Shown: positions 36,777 to 46,023 of the stretch, one piece after another
How positions within the stretch are numbered: position 1 is the first letter of the stretch
How the letters are laid out: every line of letters starts with the position of its first letter
Assembly (NCBI GenBank): GCA_965223045.1
Contig: CBDCVN010000013.1
Location: 3,348,001 to 3,412,000 of the forward strand
Direction of reading: 5' to 3'
DNA from: CBDCVN01 sp965223045
GTDB taxonomy: Bacteria; Deinococcota; Deinococci; Deinococcales; Trueperaceae
DNA length: 64,000 bases
Notes under the pieces: generated by a model
The model's input: the letters and a program-made list of their open reading frames with translations, nothing else
Told to the model about the DNA's origin: nothing
Database searches by the model: none
Program-made: the position numbers and the translations under genes

Positions 36777-37461
36777 TATTTTTCTCCAATCTTTGTATAT
36801 ATGAAAGCTTATCTAAGCTCTTCAAGTCATTTTACTAGTACCTCGACAAATTAATGTAACTGTTTGGGTCAAGTGCTCGAGTGCCCTTTATCAGGTAAAG
36901 TGACCCCAAGTGCCATTCACGAATTCTTGAATGCCTTAAAATGCATATGCTAGACCAAACTTAATCTCACTATTATCAATGAAAGAGCCATAGGCCGTAG
37001 CTTCATCACCATAAAAAATAGAAGCAGAAACTTCACCTGTTACACCATCTGCAAATGTATAAGTCAAACTCGGTGAAATTACCCCACTACCATCACTAAA
37101 ATTTTGCAACCACAAGGTTTCTAGTTTTGTGCGATTATCAACCTCGTACATTAAGTTTAGAGCCATGCTAAATGCCCACATTGCATCACTACCTTGATCA
37201 GCAGCAAGATAATCTATAATGCCTTGTAAACCTAGTGTAGGACCGTCTGAAAAATTATACTCTGAACCAAATACCCCTTGAAAAGAATGGTTTGCCACAG
37301 TGGGGTCAGTGCCCTTTGAGTCTCCTGTAAAGGTGTAGGCAGCTTCGCCACGAAAGACAGTTCCTAGTGCTGCTACCGAGAAATCAAAACCTATAAGATC
37401 ATACTTATTATAGTTATAGTTACCCAGAAAAATCTTTTCCTTTTATCCATAGAGTGAAATA

Positions 37462-38733
37462 AGGTAGGAAAAATCACTAAGAATAATTGCTTCTTAGGCA
37501 ATAGAACACCTACTACCCAGTGTAATCTTCTTTTGTAAACCAACTAAAACTTATACAAAACTTGCTTATTTTCCCCGCTTAACACTATCTCAAATCATTA
37601 ATTCCTTTGGTACTGGTGTTTTATAAAACTCAAATGCCTCCCTCAATCTTTTTATCTCTTTTTTCATTACTCCCTTTATTTCCTCTACCCTCATTGGTAT
37701 TCCCTCCATCATTACCTCCAAATGCTTCCTTAAATCTGCTTGTGTTTCCCAGCATTTATTATGTATGTACTCCTTCTTTAAATACTTCCATAGCCTTTCT
37801 ATTGGGTTGAAATCTGGTGAGTATCCCGGTAGAAATTCTAACCTCAACCATTTTGAATTCTCTTTTACCCACTCTTGCAACCACTTCGCCCTGTGAAATG
37901 GTGCATTGTCACATATAAGCATTATCTTTGCTTCCCTCATCTCCCTTTTCATGTGGCAGATAAACCTTCTAAACCTCTGAGCATTTACCTTGAACTTTGT
38001 TAGCACTCCATGGAATTCTCCTGTCCCTAACTCTAATGCCCCTATCAAATTTACTCTCCCATGTCTTCCATAGTTCTTGATCTCTACTTTTTCTCCTCTT
38101 AGCCCCCATGTGCTCGCTAGTGTTCCCTGCGTTTGGAACCCTACTTCATCTTGATAAAATATCCTCCATCCTGCCTTTATCTTCTCCTCGTACAGCTTTG
38201 GTAGTGTTTCTTGTATCCACTTTCGCCTCTTCTCTTCATTCTTCCTATACAGCAAATGTATTGCTTTATGGAAACTTAATCCCAGTTTCCTTAAAAGCTC
38301 TGGTAAATACTTTACTGACAAACATACCCCAAAAAGGCTTTCTATGAGAGTAAAGACCCTTCTGGCAACCCAAACTTGCTGGTTAAACTCTGTAATGATT
38401 TTCTTGATTAGCTCTAGTTGCTCTTTAGAAAGTTTAGGCGGCCTACCAGTTCTTTGTTCATCTTCTAAGTTAAGCGATTTTTCAAACTTCTTTCGCCAGT
38501 TTTTTACTGTTTTTACTGAGACACCGAACATTTCTGCTACAAGCTTAATATCTTTGCCGGAATACAGAGCTATAAGGGCTTGAGTCCGTAGTAAAGCGTT
38601 TGCATCATTTCCCTTTTTATAGCGACGGCGTAGTCTTTGTAGTTCTTCTAGTTTTTGTTTGCTATCATTATTTGCCATGATTAGTCTCCTTTGGGTTATT
38701 ATTGGAATTATCATGGCATTATTTTTCCTGTTT
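37462..38733 (-). mobile_element. IS630-family element
   Basis: The transposase gene lies between TA dinucleotides at 37460-37461 and 38734-38735, the family's target duplication. The outer ends share an AGGAAAAAT block in inverted orientation (left 37465-37473; right about 38721-38729). Inserted into the barrel gene in the same transcriptional direction. Confidence 0.8.
37590..38678 (-). CDS. IS630-family transposase
   Basis: A transposase of about 362 residues. The N-terminal helix-turn-helix has LIALYSGKDIKLVAEMFGVS and VKTVKNWRKKFEKS. The DDE core shows WRIFYQDEVGFQTQGTLAST (first D), MLICDNAPFHRAKWLQEW (second D) and LPGYSPDFNPIERLWKYLKK (E), all diagnostic of IS630. The ATG at 38678, behind AAAGGAGACTAATC, is preferred over an upstream in-frame codon at 38714. 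Apparently intact. Confidence 0.92.
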   Translation of the reverse strand: MANNDSKQKLEELQRLRRRYKKGNDANALLRTQALIALYSGKDIKLVAEMFGVSVKTVKNWRKKFEKSLNLEDEQRTGRPPKLSKEQLELIKKIITEFNQQVWVARRVFTLIESLFGVCLSVKYLPELLRKLGLSFHKAIHLLYRKNEEKRRKWIQETLPKLYEEKIKAGWRIFYQDEVGFQTQGTLASTWGLRGEKVEIKNYGRHGRVNLIGALELGTGEFHGVLTKFKVNAQRFRRFICHMKREMREAKIMLICDNAPFHRAKWLQEWVKENSKWLRLEFLPGYSPDFNPIERLWKYLKKEYIHNKCWETQADLRKHLEVMMEGIPMRVEEIKGVMKKEIKRLREAFEFYKTPVPKELMI

Positions 38734-39541
38734 TAGGGAAAGAATTTATCTGGACATCTATAAGTACAGGTTGCACCATAAAATTATCTGGTTTGTCAGA
38801 AACAGAGTTTAGATTAACCGTTACAGTAGGCCTAGTAAGAATGCCATGAAAGTAGCTAAAGCTGGCATCTGCACCATCAAAAAGATCAAGGTTAAAGGTG
38901 GTTCTCAGGCCAAATTGGACATTTTCTAACTTTGCTTCGGGCAGGTTTTCTTGGGGAGCGTCTTGTCCAACTATGTTTACATCCGATGGTAGCATATCTG
39001 TTGGTAGTGCTGGGGATGTGGTGGGTGAGCTCGAGGCACGAAACACCGGAACAATAACCCCATCGACTTTAACATCTGAAGATGCATTATAAGTGGCCCG
39101 TAGCATTGGTACAGGCAATTTTTCGCTATCTACTAGGCCACTAGCTAAATCTCTAGGATTCACTACATCCACTGGATTAATACCATCAGTGGATCCCCAA
39201 GCAATGGTTTGATTGCCTATACTTAAATCGACATCATCTAAGAAAAGTAAAGCGTAGGCATCTAGTAGTTCAATACTGACATCATTTTCTGCTGCATCAT
39301 ATTTGGTGCGCAGAGTTACCTCAAAACTTGCATCAGGGAAAAACCCCGATCCTACCTCACTGCTAGCTTTGAGGTCAAATTTTGTCACACTGCCCAGAGG
39401 GGCATCTTCCGTGAGTCCCACACTGAAATCTGTGCTAAGCTCACCACCTAAATCAAAGCTTACCTGAGCAAATGTAAAATCAAGTAAGGTCAAGCAAAAA
39501 GCAAGGAATATAGATGTCCGGATAAATCTTTGCTTTATCAT

Positions 39542-39786
39542 TGCAAATTTAGGTGGGGCTGAATTTTGCTTGGCATCCCCTCCTCCTAACTTCTCATTCA
39601 CACCTCGTTCCCAACAAGACGTTGAGGGTGTAGTTCTTGGATGCCCTAGCAGGAGCAAGGAGGCTAAAGGGGATTCGCCACTTAAAGGACAGCTTTGTTT
39701 TACACTAAAACTTGAAAAACCTGCCCTAAAAAGGGCTAGGGCGGATTTGTTATTTGAGAAAAAACTTTTCTGCTGCACTGCAGTTT
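39542..39786 (-). other. 245-base spacer of different composition
   Basis: Between the LolA-like gene and the barrel gene of the same operon lies a visibly more G+C-rich stretch that is open in one minus-strand frame but has no protein-like character. It contains a small hairpin (GCCCT / AGGGC near 39723-39737) followed, on the minus strand, by a short T-run, a possible weak terminator. It looks like an inserted repeat element; no second copy occurs in this window. Confidence 0.4.
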
Positions 39787-40530
39787 TTATCGCTTTAAGA
39801 AGCGTTCGCTAAAGGCTTCATCGGGGATTTCTTCGTCTACTTTGATATCTCCTTGTTCAATAGTAGTAAAAGAACCCGAGGTAACAGTTTCCATCTTCAT
39901 TTTCACTGGTATTAGGTAATCACCAACCTCGAGCAATTCATTAAGGGTCAAAATTTTGAATAACTTGCCATCTTTGTAGTACTCATTGCGAATAGAAATA
40001 AAGCTTTCTTCTGGTACTTCTAAAATAATTCGCTCATAGGCAGTGTTAATGCCCTCTTTAGGAAAGGCCTCAATAATATAAACTGGGCCATCACGAATTT
40101 CTAAGAGGTTGTATTCCCACTCATCAACCTCGATTCTGTCTAAGTCTTCATAGGTAAAGTCTGAACCAAAGAACGAGCCTTGTTCATCATCACTGTTACT
40201 GGCAATGCGCCTTACCCGCCCCAATGCAGGTAACCACAAAAAATTCTCCTCATTGTTACCATCGTCAAGAGTTAAAAAACCAGAACCTTCGATATTGGCA
40301 GGGTCGGTGAACTTAATAATATTATTGTCCCCTGATGCCCAAGACTGCATTTTACGACTTAAGCTTTGCCCTGAACCGCTAGTGATTACCATAGCCATGC
40401 TGGAAATACTGGTGTCAGGTTCAGGACGTTCGTCTACTGCAACCATAACGTCGTCGGCATTATCAAATTGCTGCGCAAATGTAAATGCGAATGCAAGAGA
40501 TACTAAAACAAGAATAACTAAACTTTTCAT
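39787..40530 (-). CDS. LolA-like outer-membrane lipoprotein-sorting protein
   Basis: A 247-residue exported protein with signal peptide MKSLVILVLVSLAFAFTFAQ. SLSRKMQSWASGDNNIIKFT, GSGFLTLDDGNNEENFLWLP and ALGRVRRIASNS are typical of the family of LolA-like proteins encoded with MMPL/RND permeases; FFGSDFTYEDL is a strong family mark. Its ATG overlaps the MMPL stop by a few bases, so the two are coupled. Probable carrier of a lipid between the RND permease and the outer-membrane barrel (inference). Intact, although both operon neighbours are broken. Confidence 0.9.
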   Translation of the reverse strand: MKSLVILVLVSLAFAFTFAQQFDNADDVMVAVDERPEPDTSISSMAMVITSGSGQSLSRKMQSWASGDNNIIKFTDPANIEGSGFLTLDDGNNEENFLWLPALGRVRRIASNSDDEQGSFFGSDFTYEDLDRIEVDEWEYNLLEIRDGPVYIIEAFPKEGINTAYERIILEVPEESFISIRNEYYKDGKLFKILTLNELLEVGDYLIPVKMKMETVTSGSFTTIEQGDIKVDEEIPDEAFSERFLKR

Positions 40531-41960
40531 ACAAACTCCTTCGATTCAAACTTTCTTGATTCAGGCCTCCGCTGAGGATTTCGGAGAAAAATAAGACAAG
40601 CAGCTGGTAAAAGCGTTAGTGAGGCTATACCAACAGCTACAACCGTAACAACCATAAAACTGCCCAAGCGCTGTACTGGTAAGACACTGCCAAATACTAA
40701 GGGTAAAAACCCTCCACCAAGAGTTAAAGCAGTAAAGAAAATAGCACGCCCTGAGGAAAAGATACTTTCATCCATAGCTGCTTCAGGTGCTAAACCTTTA
40801 CGCCGCTCCTCCATATAACGCACTGTAAGATGAATTGCATAGTCACCCACTCCAATAGCTAACGCTCCAAGTAGCATGGTAGCCATATCAAGATTAACAC
40901 CAAGATAGCCAAGAAACCCGTACTGTAAAGCTATGGTGATCAGTAGAGCCAAAATTGTAACCAAGGCTGCCCGAAGCGAGCGTACAAAACTGTCAATTAT
41001 GATCACTAGGATAATAGCCAATGTTAGACTTACGATGAAATCTCTTAAAAGAGCATCTTCAGAGGCTATGTTGTCAATTAATTGGCCTATGTAATCAAGT
41101 TCAACATCGTTGCTAAAAGTATTCCCAGCCAGAAGTTGAAATTCCTCAATAACACCTCTAGTTTGCTGGGAGGACATCAGCTTGGCCGTCACCGTCATGA
41201 GAGCTTGGGTATTGTCTAGTGTAATAAGCTCAGTAATATCACTGGGGTCATCAGCAGAAATTTGCCACAAGAGAAGTTCCTGAGCAACCGCTTCTTGGCT
41301 AGCAGGCATAGTGGCTTCACCAGCTAAGACTTCATTAATTTCACGCAAAATGCTAGCTATAGAAGTTGACTGACCAATTCCATCAATGTCTCTAGCCTGT
41401 TCCTGAAAGCTTAGCATTTGCCGAAGTACTTCTGGATCACTTAAATCACTAGTAACACGAACTTTCACTTGACTAGCCCCACCAAAATTATCCTCAACAA
41501 CGTCTGTACTCTTACGTATAGTAGAGTTCTCAGCAAAGAAATCCATAACGTTGGAGTTAACCTCTATTTTCAGTGCCCCGAAAACAGAGATAGCGACGAT
41601 GACAAGAGCTATACCCATCATTACATAACGAGCTCTAGATACATTTTTTGAAAGTGCACGCAGAAAATTCCCAATGATACCGGGGTTTTCGGGGTCCATG
41701 AGTTTTTTAGGAGTAGGCAATAATACTAGAATTGATGGTAATAGCAAGACGGAAGAAAAGAGAGTAGATAGTACTCCCAGTGAGGTTTGCAAGCCCAAGC
41801 TCCGTACTGCAGGGATTTCAGATAGTAAGAAAGTAGACATAGCTGCAGAAATAGCTATACCCGAAATCAATACTCCTAAGCCTGTTTCTATAAGCATGAA
41901 ACGAATTGCTTGGGTTTTCTCCACCCCTCTAGCCAGTTCATAATAATAACGCCCCAATAA
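40527..41960 (-). pseudogene. MMPL/RND-family transporter, 5' half lost
   Basis: The remaining ~475 residues contain helices of the first half (LIETGLGVLISGIAISAAMS, LGLQTSLGVLSTLFSSVLLLPS), a periplasmic domain and all helices of the second half (ALAIGVGDYAIHLTVRYMEERR, GRAIFFTALTLGGGFLPLVF). A complete family member has about 800 residues, so the first membrane helices and first periplasmic domain are missing. The open frame now begins inside the MITE at 41961-42082, which supplies about 15 foreign residues. Transport by the truncated protein is unlikely. Confidence 0.88.
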
Positions 41961-42082
41961 TATTACAGCGCAACATTGCTCGAAAATGCCTTCCCAATCA
42001 TTCACTGGTGAAAAATCACTTAAAGAAAATGCTGTGTTTATCGGGCAAAATTCCTACAGACTAATAACATTGCGCTGTAATA
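41961..42082. mobile_element. 122-bp MITE-like derivative of IS701 at a breakpoint
   Basis: Ends TATTACAGCGCAA and GCGCTGTAATA match the terminal repeats of the full IS701 copies. With flanking bases the inverted repeat extends to AATAATATTACAGCGCAA. The interior has no coding potential. No direct target duplication is present (ATAA left, TTAT right), and the genes on both sides are cut at the element, so it marks a deletion or recombination junction. Confidence 0.8.
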
Positions 42083-44079
42083 TTATTCCGGGTGATGTAC
42101 CCACACCCTTTGGCGCAAACACTGTTGATCCAGCAACGAATAACTTGATTCATAGCATTGTTGCCCGTGAAAGTGACATTCTAAATAACAAGGTCACTGT
42201 TGATGTGCCCGTTTATGCTGTAGATGGAAACGATGATTTAATGACAAATGCTACTGGTTACTTTGGTGCAGTGTTTGATTATGAAGGCAGTCATTGTGGG
42301 GACTGTGTGATGATCAACGGTCAGGCATCTATAACTGTAGATATACCCGTCAACGGTAACGAAGCTATAGACTTATCCACTGTACTCTTTGGACACTATG
42401 GCAATGGAACAGGAGGCTTTAACTCACCGCCTGCCAAAACTGTAACCTGCCACAGCAATCCCAGTCACCGTATTGAATATCCAGTTCATGTTGAATTTGA
42501 TAATTATGGTTCTCATTCTCCTGATGATTACGATGGGCGCTGTATCACGTTTACCACCACTAGTGAAGTTCCCGGGGGGCTGATTGATACTGATGGTGGC
42601 AGTGATGGTGATGGGGGATCCATTGGTCTTGACAGTCTTAGTGGGGACGGTTTTCAAAACTCAGCGACTTTCAACTTTAACAATCAAGGAATGTTTGATT
42701 TTCCCACTATAAAAGTGCTTAGTGCTAAAGGCGAAGTTATTGGTACGGCCTCCTTGGACACGGCTCAATTATTTAGGTGTATTGTCCCTTGCGCACATGT
42801 ACGGCAATTTTATACCGATCAAAGTATTCTCATTTATGAATTTTGGGAAGATGCTTGGGAAGAATCCTCAATGGCAGTGCAGATTCCTCTATCTGTAGTC
42901 CCTTTTCTTGTTGATAGTGTAGACATCTACTTTTATCTTGATGATTGCATAGTTATAAATATTCCCCAAAACGCAGAGGCACCTTTTAGTTGCGTTATTG
43001 TCGGAGCTGCTACTATTGCCTTAGCTGCTGACGCAATTCCCGCAGTGGGAACAGCAGTGGGAGCAGCTATGAGTATTGCCAATCGATTCTTAGTTAAAAG
43101 TCTTCAGCTACTAAAAAAAGGAGTAGGAGGTGCCTTTATTAAGGCTGCTGCTGCTATCCATCAAAAATATGCTGAAGATGGCAAATGGTTGACCCCAGGC
43201 GGAGTAGGTTTTCCAAACTGGATAGGATACTTCAATGATATGAGTGCCTATATGGGTACGTTTATCAACTTGGTAAGGATCAATAGTGTTCGCAACATTG
43301 GGAAGTTTATTGAGAAAGCGGACATTGTTGCGACTAAGATTATGAATGGACTAGGCATTGAGCCTGATGTGGCTATTAAACAGTTGGATGATTCTGTTAA
43401 GGATGCGGTTGATCAAGGGGCTGATCCACTCACGCATTTAAAGCTCACAGAGTTTTTTATGGACAGTCCTTGTTTGGTATTTGAGGGTCTTAGTGTCCAA
43501 ACTAAGTGCGACCCAGACAGGGTTTTAGATAGCCTCAAGAGCTTATATTCTGGTGTTAATAAAATGCCTGCTAGTTTTCAAGCGCGCTTCTCTGTTGACA
43601 AGGTGTCGGAGATAATGGACAAATTTTGCTGTGACGGAAAAGAAATTGTACCGGGTTCGGAAAGGCTTTTCACAAAAATTTTTGAAGTAGCTCGAAGCAA
43701 TAGCCCAGACCAAAATAGTCTAAAAGGTTACCTAGTTCAACTCGAATATTCTGCACACTTAAAGGCTCGTTCATATGTTGAACTTGACAGTATTGAAACT
43801 AAGGTTCCATTTGCTGGTAAAGATGTGGATTATGATGCGTTGTGGACACACTCCCGTACACAAGTTAAATATATAGAAGAAGTTGCTTCAACAGCAGAGC
43901 GCGTAGTGAAAAAACTTAATGAACCACAAATCACTCGACTACTTACCTATGCTGCCGAGAAAAACTACATACCTCGAATTGTTGTTGATGACCCCACAGG
44001 TCTTTCCACAGCGACACTAAATCAAGCTCGTTCGATGGGATTAGAAGTTGTTGATAGGCTTGGTAATGCCCTTAGATAG
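41986..44079 (+). CDS. toxin-like protein with candidate PD-(D/E)XK nuclease tail, 5' truncated
   Basis: Open frame of 697 residues whose first ~35 come from the MITE; the true 5' end is lost. Region 35-310 is beta-rich and Cys-containing, with an acidic Gly/Asp/Ser linker (about 198-215). Region 340-385 is hydrophobic and Gly/Ala-rich (VIVGAATIALAADAIPAVGT). The last ~115 residues contain E587 in a helix, then KDVDYDALW (D613/D615) and QVK (626-628), fitting the E...D...(E/Q)xK pattern of PD-(D/E)XK nucleases. Architecture and a duplicated small gene behind it resemble polymorphic toxins with immunity genes. Function is inferred; no family was recognised over the full length. Confidence 0.6.
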   Translation: MPSQSFTGEKSLKENAVFIGQNSYRLITLRCNIIPGDVPTPFGANTVDPATNNLIHSIVARESDILNNKVTVDVPVYAVDGNDDLMTNATGYFGAVFDYEGSHCGDCVMINGQASITVDIPVNGNEAIDLSTVLFGHYGNGTGGFNSPPAKTVTCHSNPSHRIEYPVHVEFDNYGSHSPDDYDGRCITFTTTSEVPGGLIDTDGGSDGDGGSIGLDSLSGDGFQNSATFNFNNQGMFDFPTIKVLSAKGEVIGTASLDTAQLFRCIVPCAHVRQFYTDQSILIYEFWEDAWEESSMAVQIPLSVVPFLVDSVDIYFYLDDCIVINIPQNAEAPFSCVIVGAATIALAADAIPAVGTAVGAAMSIANRFLVKSLQLLKKGVGGAFIKAAAAIHQKYAEDGKWLTPGGVGFPNWIGYFNDMSAYMGTFINLVRINSVRNIGKFIEKADIVATKIMNGLGIEPDVAIKQLDDSVKDAVDQGADPLTHLKLTEFFMDSPCLVFEGLSVQTKCDPDRVLDSLKSLYSGVNKMPASFQARFSVDKVSEIMDKFCCDGKEIVPGSERLFTKIFEVARSNSPDQNSLKGYLVQLEYSAHLKARSYVELDSIETKVPFAGKDVDYDALWTHSRTQVKYIEEVASTAERVVKKLNEPQITRLLTYAAEKNYIPRIVVDDPTGLSTATLNQARSMGLEVVDRLGNALR

Positions 44080-44102
44080 TGCCCTTAATTAATTGGAGTT
44101 GA

Positions 44103-45005
44103 ATGTCTGTAGACTATACATTAAATATTCTTGCCCCCTTAAATGGGTTGGCGAATCGGCTTGCAAACTTGGCTGCCATCACTAATTTTAGTGATGGTGG
44201 TCATACATTCTCAGATTGGGAATTCGCAATTGACACCAATGATCAACAAGGATTAGAAACGGCAACCGACTTTGCAAATTTTATTCACTCAAGAATGATA
44301 GGTGGTTGGTTTCAACGTGATGACAGTCGTGATGATGTCCTTTGTGAAATTCGCTTTAAGTTAGATAACCAACCAGAGGTTCAAAATTTCATGTTTTGGT
44401 GTATTGACAATGTACAGGATTACTATACATCAAAAGACTATGTCATTTTTTCACTACGCACTGCACAACATAGTGTAACTGAAGACGGAGCTAAAGATTT
44501 ATTTCTTGCTAATCGGCGCGGAGCACTCTTTGAAGTTTTAAAAACTCTTGATGTGCTCTATGGCTACGAAAGCTCCTATGACAGTATGGGAGGCTGGCGT
44601 GAATATGACGAGAGTAAAGATCATCTTGCAATCTATGATCCTTTAGTGATTGGATCTGGTTTGGTTAGTCATTTTGGAATAGAAAACCTTAGAAGAGCGC
44701 GTCCCTTTGCTCGGTGGGAGTTAAATAATTTAATTTTTGTGTATACCCATCCAATGTACTACCACACTTTCGTGGGTTCTGGATATGTGGTTCTAGATGA
44801 ACATGGAATAGCAGCTCCTGAACTCCAACCCAAGGACGGAGAGGTGCGTCCAAATAAACATGAACTAGCAGATCATGAGCTCTGGTCCGAGCAAAAGGTG
44901 TTTACAGATTATGACGATCTTATCAAGGCTTGGGATTTAAGCCGTGACCGATTAACGAAGGCATTGGGTTTACCAAAAATAATTCCCTTTACAGAAATTG
45001 AGTAG
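44103..45005 (+). CDS. candidate immunity protein of the toxin-like gene
   Basis: Unrecognised 300-residue soluble, acidic protein with no signal peptide or membrane helix, thus cytoplasmic. It starts 23 bases after the toxin-like stop behind a TTGGAG ribosome binding site. Aromatic-rich motifs include FMFWCIDNVQDYY, DLFLANRRGALFEVLKTLDV and LADHELWSEQKVFTDYDDL. A second, truncated paralogue lies at 46797-47324. Small duplicated genes directly downstream of a C-terminal nuclease gene are the usual arrangement for immunity proteins, hence the proposal; it could instead be an unrelated conserved protein. Confidence 0.6.
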   Translation: MSVDYTLNILAPLNGLANRLANLAAITNFSDGGHTFSDWEFAIDTNDQQGLETATDFANFIHSRMIGGWFQRDDSRDDVLCEIRFKLDNQPEVQNFMFWCIDNVQDYYTSKDYVIFSLRTAQHSVTEDGAKDLFLANRRGALFEVLKTLDVLYGYESSYDSMGGWREYDESKDHLAIYDPLVIGSGLVSHFGIENLRRARPFARWELNNLIFVYTHPMYYHTFVGSGYVVLDEHGIAAPELQPKDGEVRPNKHELADHELWSEQKVFTDYDDLIKAWDLSRDRLTKALGLPKIIPFTEIE

Positions 45006-45031
45006 CTAGTAGAGGCAGTAAAAAGATTGAC

Positions 45032-45280
45032 ATGATTTTGACAGTAAACTTCTACATTCGTGAGCATTTTTTCTTTAATCAAGGGGTTCCTGAAAAAGGA
45101 TTGCGTAAAGAGTTGGTGATTGATGGTTCCTTTAGGGTTTTAAAGGAATTTGCCGATTTTGGAGCGCATAAAGAGTATACTGGCTCCTTTAAGGTTTTAG
45201 AGGAATTTATCGATTATCAGATGCGTACTGAGCGTGCCCTTAATAAAATATCCAAAATTATGGTAGTGCCCTTCATGTAA
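45032..45280 (+). CDS. small hypothetical protein, 3' end cut by IS1
   Basis: An 82-residue frame of which the last few residues (VVPFM) come from the IS1 left end, so the original C-terminus is missing. It holds an internal repeat: GSFRVLKEFADFGAHKEYT and GSFKVLEEFIDYQMRTE. No similarity recognised. Located between the two immunity-like genes, it may be a further immunity-type gene or part of a displaced cassette. Confidence 0.4.
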   Translation: MILTVNFYIREHFFFNQGVPEKGLRKELVIDGSFRVLKEFADFGAHKEYTGSFKVLEEFIDYQMRTERALNKISKIMVVPFM

Positions 45281-46018
45281 TGATGAACCCTGCTGCCTTA
45301 AAATGCGCGATGACTTTAGATTTCTTAAAATGCCCAAATTGCACCTCAGATAATTTTGTTAAGAATGGTCATATTCACAATGGTAAGCAAAATCATATTT
45401 GTAAAGATTGTGGTAGGCAATTTGTTGAAGATCCTCAAAATATTCCTATCAGTGAGGGAAAAAAGGATTTGATAGATAAACTCTTACTGGAAAGATTAGC
45501 ACTTGCTGCTATTGCTCGTGTCACTGGTGTTTCAGAATCTTGGTTGCAAAAATACGTCAATGACAAGTTTGAGAATATAGAGCAGGAAGTAGAAGTTGAG
45601 AAAAAAGATAAAGGGTTTCTTAGAATAGAGTGTGATGAGATGTGGTCTTTTGTAGGCCATAAAGGTAATAAGGTATGGATATGGCTAGCTATTGATCAAG
45701 CTACTGGCGAAATAGTAGGGGTTTATATAGGCAGTCGTGATAAAAGAGGGGCTCAAGGGTTATGGGATTCTTTACCAGCAGTATATAGGCAATGTGCAGT
45801 GTGCTACAGTGATTTCTGGGCATCATATGAAGAAGTAATTCCTAGGAAAAGGCACAGAGCAGTGGATAAACGAAGTGGGAAAACTAATAGAATTGAGAGA
45901 TTAAACTGCACTCTACGTCAACGAATTGGTCGTTTAGTAAGGAAAACTCTTTCTTTTTCAAAGAAATTGACTAATCACATTGGAGCCATTTGGTATTTTG
46001 TTCATCACTATAACTCAT
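45262..46018 (+). mobile_element. IS1-family element, copy A, right end missing
   Basis: The left end GGTAGTGCCCTTCATGTAATG begins at 45262. The element stops after ...CACTATAACTCAT, where copy B begins directly with its own left end, so the last ~21 bases (right terminal repeat) of copy A are absent. It could still move using the right end of copy B. Confidence 0.85.
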
Positions 46019-46023
46019 GGTAG
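45280..46023 (+). CDS. IS1-family transposase, copy A
   Basis: A 247-residue single-frame IS1 transposase. The zinc-finger-like start CPNCTSDNFVKNGH...CKDCGRQF is followed by a helix-turn-helix (AIARVTGVSESWLQKYVND) and the DDE core: ECDEMWSFVGHKGNKVWIW (first D), YSDFWASYEEVIP (second D) and RIERLNCTLRQRIGRLVRK (E). Its last codons and stop are provided by the left end of copy B. The rest is identical to copy B. Confidence 0.9.
   Translation: MMNPAALKCAMTLDFLKCPNCTSDNFVKNGHIHNGKQNHICKDCGRQFVEDPQNIPISEGKKDLIDKLLLERLALAAIARVTGVSESWLQKYVNDKFENIEQEVEVEKKDKGFLRIECDEMWSFVGHKGNKVWIWLAIDQATGEIVGVYIGSRDKRGAQGLWDSLPAVYRQCAVCYSDFWASYEEVIPRKRHRAVDKRSGKTNRIERLNCTLRQRIGRLVRKTLSFSKKLTNHIGAIWYFVHHYNSW

Larger units (their letters stand above)
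36936..39541 (-). pseudogene. outer-membrane barrel (DUF1302-like) split by IS630
   Basis: The N-terminal part (39541-38736) has a signal peptide (MIKQRFIRTSIFLAFCLTLL...A) and SIGNQTIAWGSTDGINPVDV followed by NPRDL, like DUF1302/alginate-export barrels. The C-terminal part (37459-36936) continues FLGNYNYNKYDLIGFDF and ends ...IKFGLAYAF with a terminal Phe. Excising the IS630 with one TA joins INSFP to ISLYG in frame, but a TAA follows at 37443-37445, so the gene has also acquired a nonsense change. It belongs to an operon with the LolA-like and MMPL genes upstream. Start at 39541 chosen for the signal peptide. Confidence 0.85.

Noticed and set aside
39542..39778. N-terminal extension of the barrel gene (79 extra codons)
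   Set aside because: The signal peptide starting at 39541 would be internal. The extension has no protein-like features and differs in base composition.
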